Shown here piece after piece: positions 10,836 to 23,021 of a stretch of 64,000 nucleotides of DNA; within the stretch, counting starts at the first letter, position 1, and every line of letters begins with the position of its first letter. Under the pieces are notes generated by a model that was not told the origin of the DNA, made no database searches, and worked only from the letters and a program-made list of their open reading frames with translations. Source of the stretch: Myxocyprinus asiaticus (Eukaryota; Chordata; Actinopteri; Cypriniformes; Catostomidae). The position numbers were made by a program, and so were the translations under genes. The DNA is taken from positions 46,386,594-46,450,593 of the forward strand of contig NC_059358.1 of assembly GCF_019703515.2 (NCBI RefSeq), read 5' to 3'.

Positions 10836-11839
10836 ACATCCGATGACGTTGACACGTTCACTCAGGCTAGGGCTCCCTCTACGAGGCGCCTGTATGCCTT
10901 TAAGTGGCGTCTGTTCGCTAAGTGGTGTTCTTCCCGTCAGGAAGACCCCCAGAGGTGCGCAAGTCAGATCAGTGCTTTCCTTCCTGCAAGAGAGGTTGGA
11001 AGGGAGGCTGTCTCCTTCCACCTTGAAGGTGTACGTTGCTGCCATAGCAGCACACCATGACGCAGTCGACGGTAAGTCCTTAGGGAAGCATGATCTGATC
11101 ATCAGGTTCCTAAGAGGCGCCAGGAGGCTGAATCCCTCCAGGCCGCACCTTGTTCCCTCATCGGACCTCTGTAGTTTTTCAGGGTCTACAGAGAGCCCCC
11201 TTTGAGTTTTGCAGTCAGCCGGGCTTAAAGCGCTCTCCTTGAAGACTGCCCTCCTGACTGCGCTCACTTCCATCAAGAGGGTAGGTGACCTGCAAGCGTT
11301 CTCTGTCAGCGAAACGTGCCTGGAGTTCGGTCCGGGCTATTCTCACGTGATCCTGAGACCCCCGACCGGGCTATGTGCCCAAGGTTCCCACCACTCCTTT
11401 TAGGGACCAGGTGGTGAACCTGAAAGCGCTGCCCCAGGAGGAGGCAGACCCAGCCCTGTCATTGCTGTGTCCAGTGCACGCTTTACGCATCTATTTGGAT
11501 CGCACGCAGAGCTTTAGAATCTCTGAGCAGCTCTTTGTCTGCTTTGGTGCACAGCGGAAAGGAAGCGCTGTCTCCAAGCAGAGGATCGCCCACTGGCTCA
11601 TTGACGCAACAACTATGGCATGTCTCACCCAAAACATGCTGCCCCTGGTAGGGCTACGAGTCCATTCTACCCGTGGTGTAGTGGCTTCTTGGGCCCTGGC
11701 CAGAGGTGCCTCTCTAACAGACATTTGCAGAGCAGCGGGTTGGGCAACACCCAACACCTTTGCAAGGTTCTACAACCTCCGGGTGGAACTGGTTTCGTCC
11801 CAGGTAGTGGCACGCAACAAGCGGATAAGCCCGGGATAG
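10836..11839 (+). pseudogene. DIRS A tyrosine recombinase pseudogene
   Basis: The enzyme would integrate the circular DNA intermediate by strand exchange. The N-terminal core-binding part is seen as APSTRRLYAFKWRLFAKWC, then FLQERLEGRLSPSTLKVYVA. In the catalytic part, SIKRVGDLQAFSV is the likely position of the first catalytic Arg. LRVHSTRGVVASWALARG contains the H-x-x-R box. NTFARFYNLRVE holds the nucleophilic Tyr. The stop is at 11837-11839. At least three frame changes (near 11040, 11205 and 11385) disrupt it, so it is a pseudogene although the catalytic boxes survive. Confidence 0.88.
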
Positions 11840-11917
11840 CCGGCCGGGTGTATCGCTTGCACATAGCGCCTTCCACCTCCTTTTGAACTGAAGACGTGCA
11901 CTGTTAATTGTATAGGG

Positions 11918-12024
11918 ACCCCTAGTGTCACTACATCGACACCAACGTCGAGTGAGTGACAGATAGGGAACGTCATGGTTACTGGTGTAACCTCCGTTCC
12001 CTGATGGAGGGAACGAGACGTTGG
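11918..12024. repeat. DIRS A internal complementary region (ICR)
   Basis: The left half (to about 11970) is the reverse complement of the left outer end (8494 onward). The right half (about 11967-12024) is the reverse complement of the right outer end (about 12247-12303). The halves meet at AGATAGGGAACGTCATGG, so the two element tips overlap at GTT/AAC. This is the template that lets DIRS elements form a closed circle after reverse transcription. Confidence 0.9.
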
Positions 12025-12090
12025 TCCCTCCTGCCACAACGCTGAACTACCTGCTGAAATGGCCGGACCTTATATCGGCTCCTCAGCGTA

Positions 12091-12256
12091 AAACCTGAAT
12101 GAGTGGTTGCATACCAGCTCCTTTTATACCCGTATGTTCGGGGGAGTGGCATGCAAATACCACTCGCCAATTTTCATTGGCCTTTTATCAAAGACCAGAG
12201 GTGTCTCGGGCTCCCAAGAGTGACCCCCTAGTGTCACTACATCGACACCAACGTCT
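12091..12256 (-). repeat. DIRS A right inverted terminal repeat
   Basis: Inverted copy of 8512-8676, including CTTTTATACCCG (the TATA-like block read backwards). Outside it, 12257-12303 is the unique right tip, whose complement lies in the ICR. Confidence 0.85.
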
Positions 12257-12462
12257 CGTTCCCTCCATCAGGGAACGGAGGTTACACCAGTAACCATGAC
12301 GTTTTCCTTTGTCATTATGGGGTATGGAGTGTAGATTGATGTGAAAAAAATCAATAATTTAAAAGCATTTTAGCATAAGGCTACAATATAACTAAATGTG
12401 AAATAAATGAAGGAGTCTGAATACTTCATGAATGCACTGTATATATATATATATATATATTT

Positions 12463-12617
12463 AAGCAATATCACATGAGCAAGAGTGCGATATGGCCCTA
12501 CATCAGCACTGCTGTGATTCAGTCGCAGGCACGAGGCCGCAGGCCAAGTGCCATATGTAATCACAGCAGTGCTGATTTAGGGCCATATAGCACGATTACG
12601 AGTGTGATATTGCTTAT
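12463..12617. mobile_element. Palindromic MITE, about 155 bp
   Basis: The left arm AGCAATATCACATGAGC pairs with the right arm read backwards, AGCAATATCACACTCGTA. GATATGGCCCTACATCAGCA pairs with the right-arm complement TATATGGCCCTAAATCAGCA. The arms run almost to the centre (about 12535), so the unit would fold as one long hairpin. TTA/TA-rich sequence flanks it. No coding capacity; superfamily not assigned. Confidence 0.7.
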
Positions 12618-12786
12618 ATACAACAGTTCAATGAACAATAACATTTTTAAAAAATTTGGAAAAACAAAGTACAGTCATAAAACAAGCATTTGTGCATGGA
12701 ACTACTTTCTTATGTGAAGGATCAGAATCTGCCATTGTTGGTTCAAACCAAATGATGCATCCAAGCCTTTGTTAGTAATTCAAAAA

Positions 12787-13062
12787 TGTCATTTTAGAAA
12801 TAACATGCGGGTACCAAATGTCCCCATAAGGATAGTAAAACCCCAAATTTTTGACGTTGTGGGGACATTTTGTCGGTCCCCATGAGGAAAACAGCTTATA
12901 AATCACACTAAACGATGTTTTTTTGAAAATGTAAAAATGCAAAAAGGTTTCTGTGAGGGTTAGGTTTAGGGGTAGGGTTAGGGGATAGAATCTATAGTTT
13001 GTACACTATAAAAATCATTATGTCTATGGAAAGTCCCCATAAAACATGAAAACCAGTGTGTG
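12787..13062. repeat. Dispersed fish repeat with telomere-like core
   Basis: A block starting near AATGTCCCCATAAGGATAG and ending near GAAAGTCCCCATAAAACATG. Short inverted segments such as TCCCCATAAGG and CATGGGG-like ends lie at its edges. The middle (about 12953-12985) reads GTGAGGGTTAGGTTTAGGGG, resembling degenerate TTAGGG units. I recognise it as a common non-coding dispersed repeat of teleost introns. It is not a telomere and carries no gene. Confidence 0.55.
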
Positions 13063-13827
13063 TATCACGGCTTGGGCTGTTTCTAACAAGTTATTGGTGA
13101 AACAAGGATGTGTGTGAGATAGAGAGAGAGAGAGAGATATGGAGCATGTGCGATCACCTGTCTCTCCCAAGCAGAGATGCTGTAGTGTGTTAGTCAGCTT
13201 TCTGAAGATAATGTCATTTTGGTGAAATTCATCCTATATTGTCAGTGGAAAAATAGTCAAGCGGGGGAATTCCTCTCTATTTAATGGTAGCCGGTGCGCA
13301 AGGGTCTTTCTCTATAGAAACCGCAATCTCCTCCACCATTTTGAACAGTTTTACCTCTCCAATGTGAAAACTCGGGTAAGAGGTTAGCGCCTTGAGTTTG
13401 TGTAATTAATCAGTCTGTCGTGTCTCTCAGCTGTGATGAGCCTTAATGCTGAAGTTTTTATTTCCTTTTCGTTTAAAGCTATTTCCAAGCTTTTGTAGTG
13501 TAGTAGTAATACGAGGGATCACGGAGTGCTGTTGTATGTAAACACTGACTGACGTTGACTCACTTCACATCACCAACTGGCTCATATTACTCACAAAAAT
13601 TGTCTTTTGCTTCCACCTGCTGGCTAAAATATGTAATGTCACAAAATTAAATGTAAAGAGACATGTCTCTTAACACATATGCATTGCTCTTACACTTTAG
13701 TTTAGAACGGCACGAACACAAGCGCAGTGATACACACAGTGAAGCATCCGAGTGCTGATGGTGTGAGACCATCAGTACCCATGGAACATCTCACGTCGAA
13801 TCAGATTCGAGGACCGGAACAAACTGT

Positions 13828-13830
<3 letters not shown>
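13063..13830. other. Unclassified intronic sequence
   Basis: It includes a short GA run near 13118-13138. A low-AT stretch at about 13700-13820 (GTGAAGCATCCGAGTGCTGA) resembles the interior of a DNA transposon but has no visible partner end. No coding signal. Confidence 0.35.

Positions 13831-13902
<72 letters not shown>
13831..13902. repeat. (AT)n/(AC)n tract
   Basis: About 30 AT units followed by five AC units, abutting the left end of the next Tc1 element. A matching short tract abuts its right end (15108-15136). Confidence 0.95.
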
Positions 13903-14043
13903 TGGTAGCCAAAAGTCTGGAATAATGTACAGATTTTGCTCTTATGGAGAAAATTTTTTACTTTTATTCACCGAAGTGGCATTCAACTGATCACAATGTA
14001 CAGTCAAGACATTAATAACGTGAAAAATTACTATTACAATTTG

Positions 14044-14074
<31 letters not shown>

Positions 14075-15098
14075 CTTAAACTACTTCAAAGAGTTCTCAT
14101 CAAAAAATCCTCCACGTGCAGCAATGACAGCAATGATCCTTGGCATTCTAGCTGTCAGTTTGTCCAGAGACACCCCATGTTTCCTGTAGCACTTGCCATA
14201 GATGTGGCTGTCTTGTCGGGCACTTCTCATACACCTTACAGTCTAGCTGATCCCACAAAAGCTCAATGGGGTTAAGATCCATAACACTCTTTTCCAATTA
14301 TCTGTTGTCCAATGTCTGTGTTTATTTGCACATTCTAACATTTTCTTTTTGATTTTCTGTTTCAAAAGTGGCTTTTTCTTTTCAATTCTTCCCATAAGGC
14401 CTGTACACCTGAGTCTTCTCTTTACTGTTGTACATGAAACTGCTGTTGATCGGTTAGAATTCAATGAAGCTGTCAGTTGAGGACATGTGAGGCGTCTATT
14501 TCTCAAACTAGAGACTCTGATGTACTTATCCTCTTGTTTAGTTGCACATCTGGCCTTCCTCATCTCTTTCTGTCCTTGTTAGAGCCAGTTGTCCTTTGTC
14601 TTTGAAGACTGTAGTGTACACTTTGTATGAAATCTTCAGTTTTTTGGCAATTTCAAGCACTGTATAGCCTTCATTACTCAAAACAATGACTGACTGAGTT
14701 TCTAGAGAAAGCTGTTCCTTTTTTTGCCATTTTTTAACTAATACTGACCTAAAGACACACCAGTCTATTGCATACTGTGACAACTCAAAAACAAACACAA
14801 TGTTAAGCTTCATTTAACAAACAATAGCTTTCAGCTGTGTTTGGCAAGTGATTTTCTAGTACCAAATGATCAATTTAGCATGATTACTCAAGGATAAGGT
14901 GTTGGAGTGATGGCTGCTGGAAATGGGGCCTGTCTAGATTTGATCAAAAATGACTTCAAATAGTGATGGTGCTGTTTTTTACATCAGTAATGTACTGACT
15001 TTATTTTTTGATCAGTTGAATGCCACTTTGGTGAATTAAAGTACCAATTTCTTTCCAAAACAGCAAAATCTGTACATTATTCCAAACTTTTGGCTGCC

Positions 15099-15110
<12 letters not shown>
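13893..15110 (-). mobile_element. Tc1-like element with central deletion
   Basis: The left inner end reads GGTAGCCAAAAGTCTGGAAT. The right end read backwards is GGCAGCCAAAAGTTTGGAAT; both then continue AATGTACAGATTTTGCT. Both outer edges run into CA/TA repeats, so the exact TA targets cannot be fixed. The element is 1.2 kb, shorter than the usual 1.6 kb, because the middle of the transposase is gone. A poly-A run (14043-14070) lies inside. Confidence 0.85.
14081..14730 (-). pseudogene. Tc1-like transposase pseudogene, ends fused
   Basis: On the minus strand the N-terminus starts at the ATG complement 14728-14730. It has an extra A in a lysine-codon run, so the frame shifts at once. The helix-turn-helix part reads GYTVLEIAKKLKISYKV and continues in another frame as SSLRNRRLTCPQLTASLNSN. 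After HRHWTTDNWKRVLW the protein jumps directly to LNPIELLWDQLD-like text and then KLTARMPRIIAVIAARGGFF, with a stop at 14081-14083. The first two catalytic Asp regions are therefore deleted while the Glu block remains. Non-functional. Confidence 0.82.

Positions 15111-15136
<26 letters not shown>
15108..15136. repeat. (AT)n tract
   Basis: About 14 AT units between the Tc1 element and the next unclassified repeat. Confidence 0.9.
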
Positions 15137-15140
<4 letters not shown>

Positions 15141-16195
15141 GCCGGTGGTTGTAAAGAAACAACACAGGATACAAAAATATCTTTTGGGGGGTTTTATTCT
15201 TATGGCTGTTTGAAAAAAAGAGAACAAAACAGCGGATGATTGGACCATATTGTATTATTTTTGTTTTTTATAGTCAAATGGAAAATGGAAATGAAATACA
15301 AAAATGAAAAAAGTACAACGAAATACGGTAGAGGCTACTGTCAAAAGAAAATAGAAAAAGGGCATTAGCCTACCCATATGCTTCAGCATACATCACCTTA
15401 ATACATGCTTATATCATTCACAGCATTTTATGTATTTAACACTTGCTTAAATCTCTCAAAGCATTTTGCTTATCTTTTTATCTAGGCTTTACAGACACGT
15501 ATTACAGTTTAAAACAATACAATTCTAATTACACATATTCTTATTACACATGTTCATTTAATTGGAGAACACTCTGAGCTATAAATCATTAAATAAGATA
15601 TGATTAATTCTAAATTTACATACCCAGTCCTTGCATGTGTGCAAAACATGGTCAAACTCCACACATTCAATCCATATGCATTTTTCAAAAATGATCCATA
15701 ACAAACACTTAATTTTAACATACAACTCTTCTAAACACATATTTCATGCGATTTGCAAGCATTTTGTGTGAAATTTGATATTTACCCAAGAATTCTCAAA
15801 CGATGAACAAAACCAGGAGCTCTCCAGCACAACGTATGCTCTCACGTCTCTAACCAGCACACATGGGCAACACAAGGAGTGCAGGAAAGTTGGTGTCGCA
15901 AAACTCTTAAAGGGGCCACGTCCAATTTATGACTAGAGTTAAATTACATTGCATGTGCGCATTTGTAGGGATTCTAGTATGACAGTTTTGTATTTGTGTA
16001 ATGACAATTTTGTTTGTTTATTTTTTATTTGGTTATTATAACATCAACCTGCCTATGGGCTACAGATGAAAATTAGCCAATTTGGCTAAATCTGGCACAT
16101 TTTACATTTCTTTTGTATTATTAATATGTATTGTCCCTGATTAAATAAATAAATAAATAAATAAAATAAACATAACATTTCTCCACTTGGCTACA
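15137..16195. repeat. Unclassified ~1.06 kb unit bounded by TGTAGCC / GGCTACA
   Basis: The unit starts TGTAGCCGGTGG and ends CCACTTGGCTACA, an inverted 7-bp terminus with TG...CA ends. It lies between AT-rich simple repeats. No coding frame was recognised. It could be a solo LTR or a DNA transposon; no clean target duplication was found, so the class is open. An (AAAT)n run is at about 16143-16170. Confidence 0.35.
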
Positions 16196-17310
16196 CACAT
16201 ATATATAATAAAACTTTTTTATTATATCCTGCATGTTAGCAGGGACAAATCCTATAAAACAGTGAAATCGTTCATGGTAACTTGCATTTCTCCCCCATCT
16301 TTCCTGCACTCAACTACAGTATTTCCAACATGATCCGATGGGAAGTGGATATGTTGCTACCGAATGTCCAGTACCCTGTCATTGATCCCATTCTGCCGAG
16401 TTACTGACAATCGTCATCTCCCATCAAACATCTTTGCATCAATTCAAATGTATTTAACTTCTCCTGTGGCACTGCCGATCAGCAGCCTCAAAGACATGCA
16501 TTTTGGTCTCATGTTGAAACCAGGAGGTAATCATGTTTCAATCAATCGCGTTTAATCAATAATGAGCATGATTTGTAGGTTCCATTTTCCCTCCAAAGCT
16601 CTATTCAGAAGGGGTTCGTTTTCTAGACATATGTCTGTAAAGTAATTGTTACCACAGATGTCTGTAATTTGTACTGTCAATTTGCATGGGATAAGCAATA
16701 TCTGTATAAATGTCTTCATCATTTAAGCATTGTTGTCTTCATGTTGAAACAGCCCTATTCATTGCACATCTAATTTTGACACTGTACCTTATTGCATGAC
16801 AGCATGGCAAAATATTCTGAAATCTTGCACTCTTTGAAGGAGGTCCCATAGTCATTTATTATGACTTCATAGTAGTGACAATAACTGTAATAAGTATGGT
16901 ATTTTGGTGGAAACAATAGTTACCATGGTAAATTATTTTAAGGGCTAATTGAGGGTTAAACTTCACACTTAAATCTAAACAGATCTATCACAGTATTTAT
17001 TTAGCTGATTCCTTTGGCAGCCATTAGTTTATTTAATATTAACAATATGGGTCACGTACTGTATATATTGGGAGATGCATATACTAGGCTAGTCTAGATA
17101 CTGCAGAATTTATCATACCTAAAGTTGCCACAAGCCTTAATCCTCTTATACTGCAGATGTTTTATATTGCATCTTTGGTCTCTGCATCTCTACACAATAC
17201 TACTGCACAATGAACTTTAAGTACAAGGTAAAAAAAAATATTGGGTAATATTTACCCTTATATCAATTTGCACAGGAGTAGTATAACCTGGAGTTATTTT
17301 TAACGGATGT
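16196..17310. other. Intronic sequence with candidate conserved block
   Basis: About 16340-16760 is complex, non-repetitive sequence with AT-hook/homeodomain-like cores (CGCGTTTAATCAATAATGAG) and no TE marks. The rest is AT-rich and unremarkable. Confidence 0.35.
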
Positions 17311-17700
17311 TTTATTGTGGCAGCGGGGGCGTGGTCAAGCATCCGTCCGGAGAGAGAGAAAGCAGTAAGGGCACTTGCACCTGAGCTAGATTATGTGTAA
17401 CACCTGTCTCTAATTCCAGAGAGCAAGGGGAGAGCGGCATATAAGCAGCCATGCCACCAGCAGAGAGAGAGAGAGACTGGCACAAGGAAGGCCACGGTGC
17501 TCCTGAAGCTGCTACATTTAATCTGTTATGTTTGTGAAGCTGATGTGTTCAAGTTACTATGTGCCTGTGAAGCTAATGAATTTAAGTCTATGTGCCTGTG
17601 AAGCTGACGAGTTTGTGAAGTTGTAAAGCATTGAAGTGGCCGATTAAAAGTCCTACCTGAGCCTGGAAAAACCTGCTTCTCTGATCATTTGAATTAAGCA
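17311..17700 (+). mobile_element. Possible solo LTR or LTR fragment
   Basis: A GC-richer block begins GTGGCAGCGGGGGCGTGGTC. It has a TATA-like GGCATATAAGCAGCC near 17437-17451 and ATTAAA near 17644. Within it three imperfect units begin TGTGAAGCT (17532, 17568, 17599), a small tandem repeat. Spacing of a TATA box and a downstream polyadenylation-like signal fits an LTR, but no TG...CA ends or target duplication were fixed. Confidence 0.4.
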
Positions 17701-20143
<2,443 letters not shown>

Positions 20144-20264
20144 CCTTATCTGTCACTCACTCGACGATTGTGTCGATGTAGTGACACTAGGGGTCACTCT
20201 TGGGAGCCCGAGACACCTCTGGTCTTTGATAAAAGGCCAATGAAAATTGGCGAGTGGTATTTGG

Positions 20265-20803
20265 TCACGAGGACAGACCTCTTCCTCCCCTGTCCCAGGC
20301 TGTTCTGGGGGTGGTCACAAGGAGCCAGGTAAGTGCTTCGATGTCCCTGAACTCAGCATGGCCACAACATGGCGTGGCACCTCAGGCTCCACCCCGCCCC
20401 GCCGTGAGGAGGGTTGGGAGGAGAATCTTTTATTTCCTTTTTAATTTCGCCGCATGCCCAAGTGGCTGCGGTACCCAACAGTTCAGCAAAAGAGAGGCTT
20501 TCTTGTTCCCTGTGTCACATACCCGGTGTGCACGGCCATCATCATGACCACCATCCACCATTCCATTTTGGCAGGTTTGGCGCTCCAGCGGCGGTCTCCC
20601 TGCCCCTGCGCCCAGCTGTGGCACAAATCCACCCTCGATGTGACAGTCTCCATGGGTCACGAGGACAGACCTCTTCCTCCCCTGTCCCAGGCTGTTCTGG
20701 GGGTGGTCACAAGGAGCCAAGTAAGTGCTTCGATGTCCCTGAACTCAGCATGGCCACAACATGGCGTGGCACCTCAGGCTCCACCCCGCCCCGCCGTGAG
20801 GCC
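20265..20803. repeat. Direct duplication of a ~147-bp DIRS segment in copy B
   Basis: 20265-20410 and about 20656-20803 are nearly identical. Both start GGTCACGAGGACAGACCTC, pass through GGTCACAAGGAGCCA and end near CCCCGCCGTGAGG. Copies A and C have the segment once, so the duplication is private to copy B. Each copy contains AGGTAAGTGC or AAGTAAGTGC, which resembles a splice donor. Confidence 0.85.
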
Positions 20804-20849
20804 CCACCTGCCGGTACTTCCGATGAGATTGTCCCCTTGGCCCACCTCG

Positions 20850-21984
20850 CCCGGAGCTTGGACGTGTGGCTTGCATTTTCCAATCCGTCGCGATGGCTGA
20901 TCCGGACCATCCGAGTCGGCTATGCGATTCAGTTCGCCAGGCGTCCGCCCAGGTTCAACAGCACTTCACCTCGGTGAAGGGCGAGAACGCTGCTACCTTG
21001 CGAGCGGAGATTGCTACCCTCCTATGGAAGGATGCGATAGAGCCTGTCCCTCCGGCCGAGATGAAGGTGTTTTACAGCCCCTACTTCATTGTACCAAAAA
21101 AAGGTGGTGGGTTGCAGCCAATCTTGGACCTGTGAGTACTGAATCGGGCTTTACACAGACTCCCATTCAAGATGCTGATGCAAAAACGCATTCTGGCGAG
21201 CGTCCAGCATCAAGATTGATTCACGGCAGTAGACCTGAAGGACGCGTACTTCTACGTCTTGATTCAACCTCAACACAGACCCTTCCTGCGGTTTGCATTC
21301 GAGGGTAGGGCGTATCAGCACAAGGTCCTCCCTTTCGGCCTGTCCTTGTCCCCTCGCGTCTTCACGAAGGTCGCAGAGGCAGCCCTTGCCCCGTTAAGGG
21401 AAGTGGGCATTCACATCCTCAACTATCTCGACAATTGGCTAATTCTAGCTCACTCTCGGGATGTGTTGTGTGCACGCAGGGCCCTGGTGCTCTCGCACCT
21501 GAGCCGACTAGGGCTTCGGGTCAACTGGGAAAAGAGCAAGCTCCTCCCGGTTCAGAGCATCTGTTTCCTCGGTTTGGAGTTGGACTCAGTCTCATTGACG
21601 GCGCGCCTCACAAACGAACGTGCACAGTCGGTGCTGACCTGTTTGAAGGCATTCAGACAGAAAACAGCGGTTCCACTGAAACTCTTTCAGAGGCTCCTGG
21701 GGCATATGGCATCCTCAGCGGTGGCCACTCCGCTCAGGTTGATGCATATGAGACTGCTTCAGCGCTGGCTTCAGACTCAAGTCCCGAGATGGGCATGGCG
21801 CTACGGGACACATCGTGTGGCCATCATGGTGATCTGTCACCGCCTCTTCAGCCCTTGGACCGACCTCACGTTTCTACGGGCAGGCGTTCCCCTAGAACAG
21901 GTCTCCAGGTGTGTTGTGGTTATGACAGACGGGCTGGGGCACTGTATGCAACGGGCATGCAGACGCCGGCTTATGGACCTTTAG
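20850..21984 (+). pseudogene. DIRS B reverse transcriptase pseudogene
   Basis: Blocks in order: NAATLRAEIATLLWKDAIEP, FYSPYFIVPKKGGGLQPILD, LPFKMLMQKRILASV, the motif-A region FTAVDLKDAYFYVLIQP, and HKVLPFGLSLSPRVFTKVAE. The catalytic box then reads NYLDNWLILAHS, followed by thumb-like VNWEKSKLLPVQSICFLGLE. The YLDD box normally found has its second Asp changed to Asn, a catalytic residue loss. Stops interrupt at 21133-21135 and near 21218. The tail (VVVMTDG) is the start of RNase H, after which sequence is deleted. Domain style is that of DIRS1-type pol, not LINE. Confidence 0.9.
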
Positions 21985-22405
21985 GGACCAGGTGGTGAAC
22001 CTGCAAGCACTGCCCAAGGAGGAGGCAGACCAAGCCCTGACTTTGCTGTGTCCGGTGTGTGCTTTACGCATCTATTTGGATCGCACGCAGAGCTTTAGAG
22101 TCTCTGAGCAACTCTTTGTCTGCTTTGGTGGACAGCGGAAAGGAAGCGCTCTCTCCAAGCAGAGGATCGTCCACTGGCTCATTGACACCATAACTATGGC
22201 ATATCATGCCCAGGACATGCTGCCTCTGGTAGGGCTACGAGCCCATTCTACCAGGGGTATAGCGGCCTAGTGGGCCTTGACCAGTGGCTCCTCTCTAACA
22301 GACATTTGCAGAGCAGCGGGCTGGGGAACACTCAACACCTTTGCAAGTTTCTACAATCTCCGGGTGGAACTGGTTTCATCCCATGTAGTGGCACACAGAT
22401 AAGTC
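21983..22405 (+). pseudogene. DIRS B tyrosine recombinase, C-terminal half
   Basis: It begins in mid-protein (VNLQALPKEEADQALTLLCP), joined to the end of reverse transcriptase, and continues LRIYLDRTQSFRVSEQLFVC. The H-x-x-R box is LRAHSTRGIAA. A TAG follows at 22268-22270 where copy A has a Ser-Trp-Ala run. The Tyr region persists after the stop (TFASFYNLRVE). The first catalytic Arg block is missing with the deletion. Confidence 0.85.
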
Positions 22406-23021
22406 TGGGACAGCTGGCCGGGTGTATCGCTTGCGCATAGCGCCTTTCACCTCCCCTGAGCTGAAGACGTGCACCGTTGACTCCCAGTAGTGTTCATAAA
22501 CTGTGTTCCCTTGTTGATTTCCTCCAAGCCCTGTGGCAGACGAGTTTGCGGAGAAACTCGCTGCCGGCTCAGTACACGTGCTAACTAAGCTCTGTACTGG
22601 GGTAGGTGCTCTGCACGTGGTGGTTCCCCGTAGGTAAACCCCATGCGACGGATATCTTTTGCTAATTCATTTCCCTATTGGTAAACTGCGTCTTCCTTGG
22701 GCAGAGGCCCCTCGCCCAGTCACCATGCTTGTAGAAACTCCTCCACCGCAGGGTAGGACCTACCATAGGACTTCTCCACATGGCATACTTCCGACAAAGC
22801 TCGGCAAGACCATGTGACGTATTTCCACTTAAAATACACCCCCCCCCCCCCTTTGGGCGGTGTGTGGACTCCGCAGTGTCTTCCCCTTGGGAGTGACACC
22901 CCACCGACTAGACCTGGTGGCCCCAGTCGGTTAATTCCTTTTTTTGGGGGGAGAGGAAAAAAAAGGGGATAAGAGGCCACGACTGGGCTAGCCCGTCTCT
23001 ATCTTTTGGGTAGTCGACTTG
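22406..23021 (+). other. DIRS B 3' non-coding region
   Basis: Homologous to 31598-31985 of copy C plus the pre-inversion end of its inverted segment. The region includes CATGCGACGGATATC, the TTCCTTGGGCAGAGG block and TCTATCTTTTGGGTAGTCG. Copies B and C align in the same orientation only from about 22595 on, which locates one inversion breakpoint of copy C. A poly-C run is at about 22839-22851. Confidence 0.75.

Larger units (their letters stand above)
8494..12303 (+). mobile_element. DIRS1-like retrotransposon copy A, internally deleted
   Basis: A 3.8 kb element inserted in the Tc1 relic. Three features define it as DIRS1-like: inverted terminal repeats, an internal complementary region matching both outermost ends, and a tyrosine recombinase instead of an integrase. 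No target-site duplication of the usual LTR kind is seen; GTT/GTTT is found at each junction. Order is left ITR, gag, recombinase, ICR, right ITR. The reverse transcriptase and RNase H region present in copies B and C is absent, so this copy is non-autonomous by deletion. Confidence 0.92.
7685..12439 (+). mobile_element. Tc1-like element split by DIRS copy A
   Basis: The left end CAGTGCATTCATAAAGTATT is matched by the right end read backwards, CAGTGCATTCATGAAGTATT (right boundary 12439). A TA/AT repeat follows on the right; the left TA is not preserved (CT precedes). Similarity of the two arms extends over roughly 130 bp. The interior Tc1 sequence stops at 8493 and resumes at 12301, and the two edges join as normal Tc1 terminal sequence. 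This proves the DIRS element is the later insertion. The N-terminal half of the transposase is deleted. Confidence 0.88.
20144..23021 (+). mobile_element. DIRS1-like copy B, internally deleted and 3' truncated
   Basis: The left tip CCTTATCTGTCACTCACTCG follows GTT (20141-20143), as in copies A and C. After the left ITR (to about 20263) the sequence jumps into the post-gag spacer, so gag is missing. Reverse transcriptase is present (about 20850-21960) and joins directly to the C-terminal half of the recombinase (21983 on), so RNase H and the recombinase N-terminus are deleted. The element's 3' non-coding region runs to about 23021 (TAGTCGACTTGTC), and the ICR and right ITR are absent. Dead and incomplete. 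Confidence 0.88.

Noticed and set aside
12950..12990. Telomeric repeat
   Set aside because: Only a few degenerate TTAGGG-like units inside a dispersed repeat.
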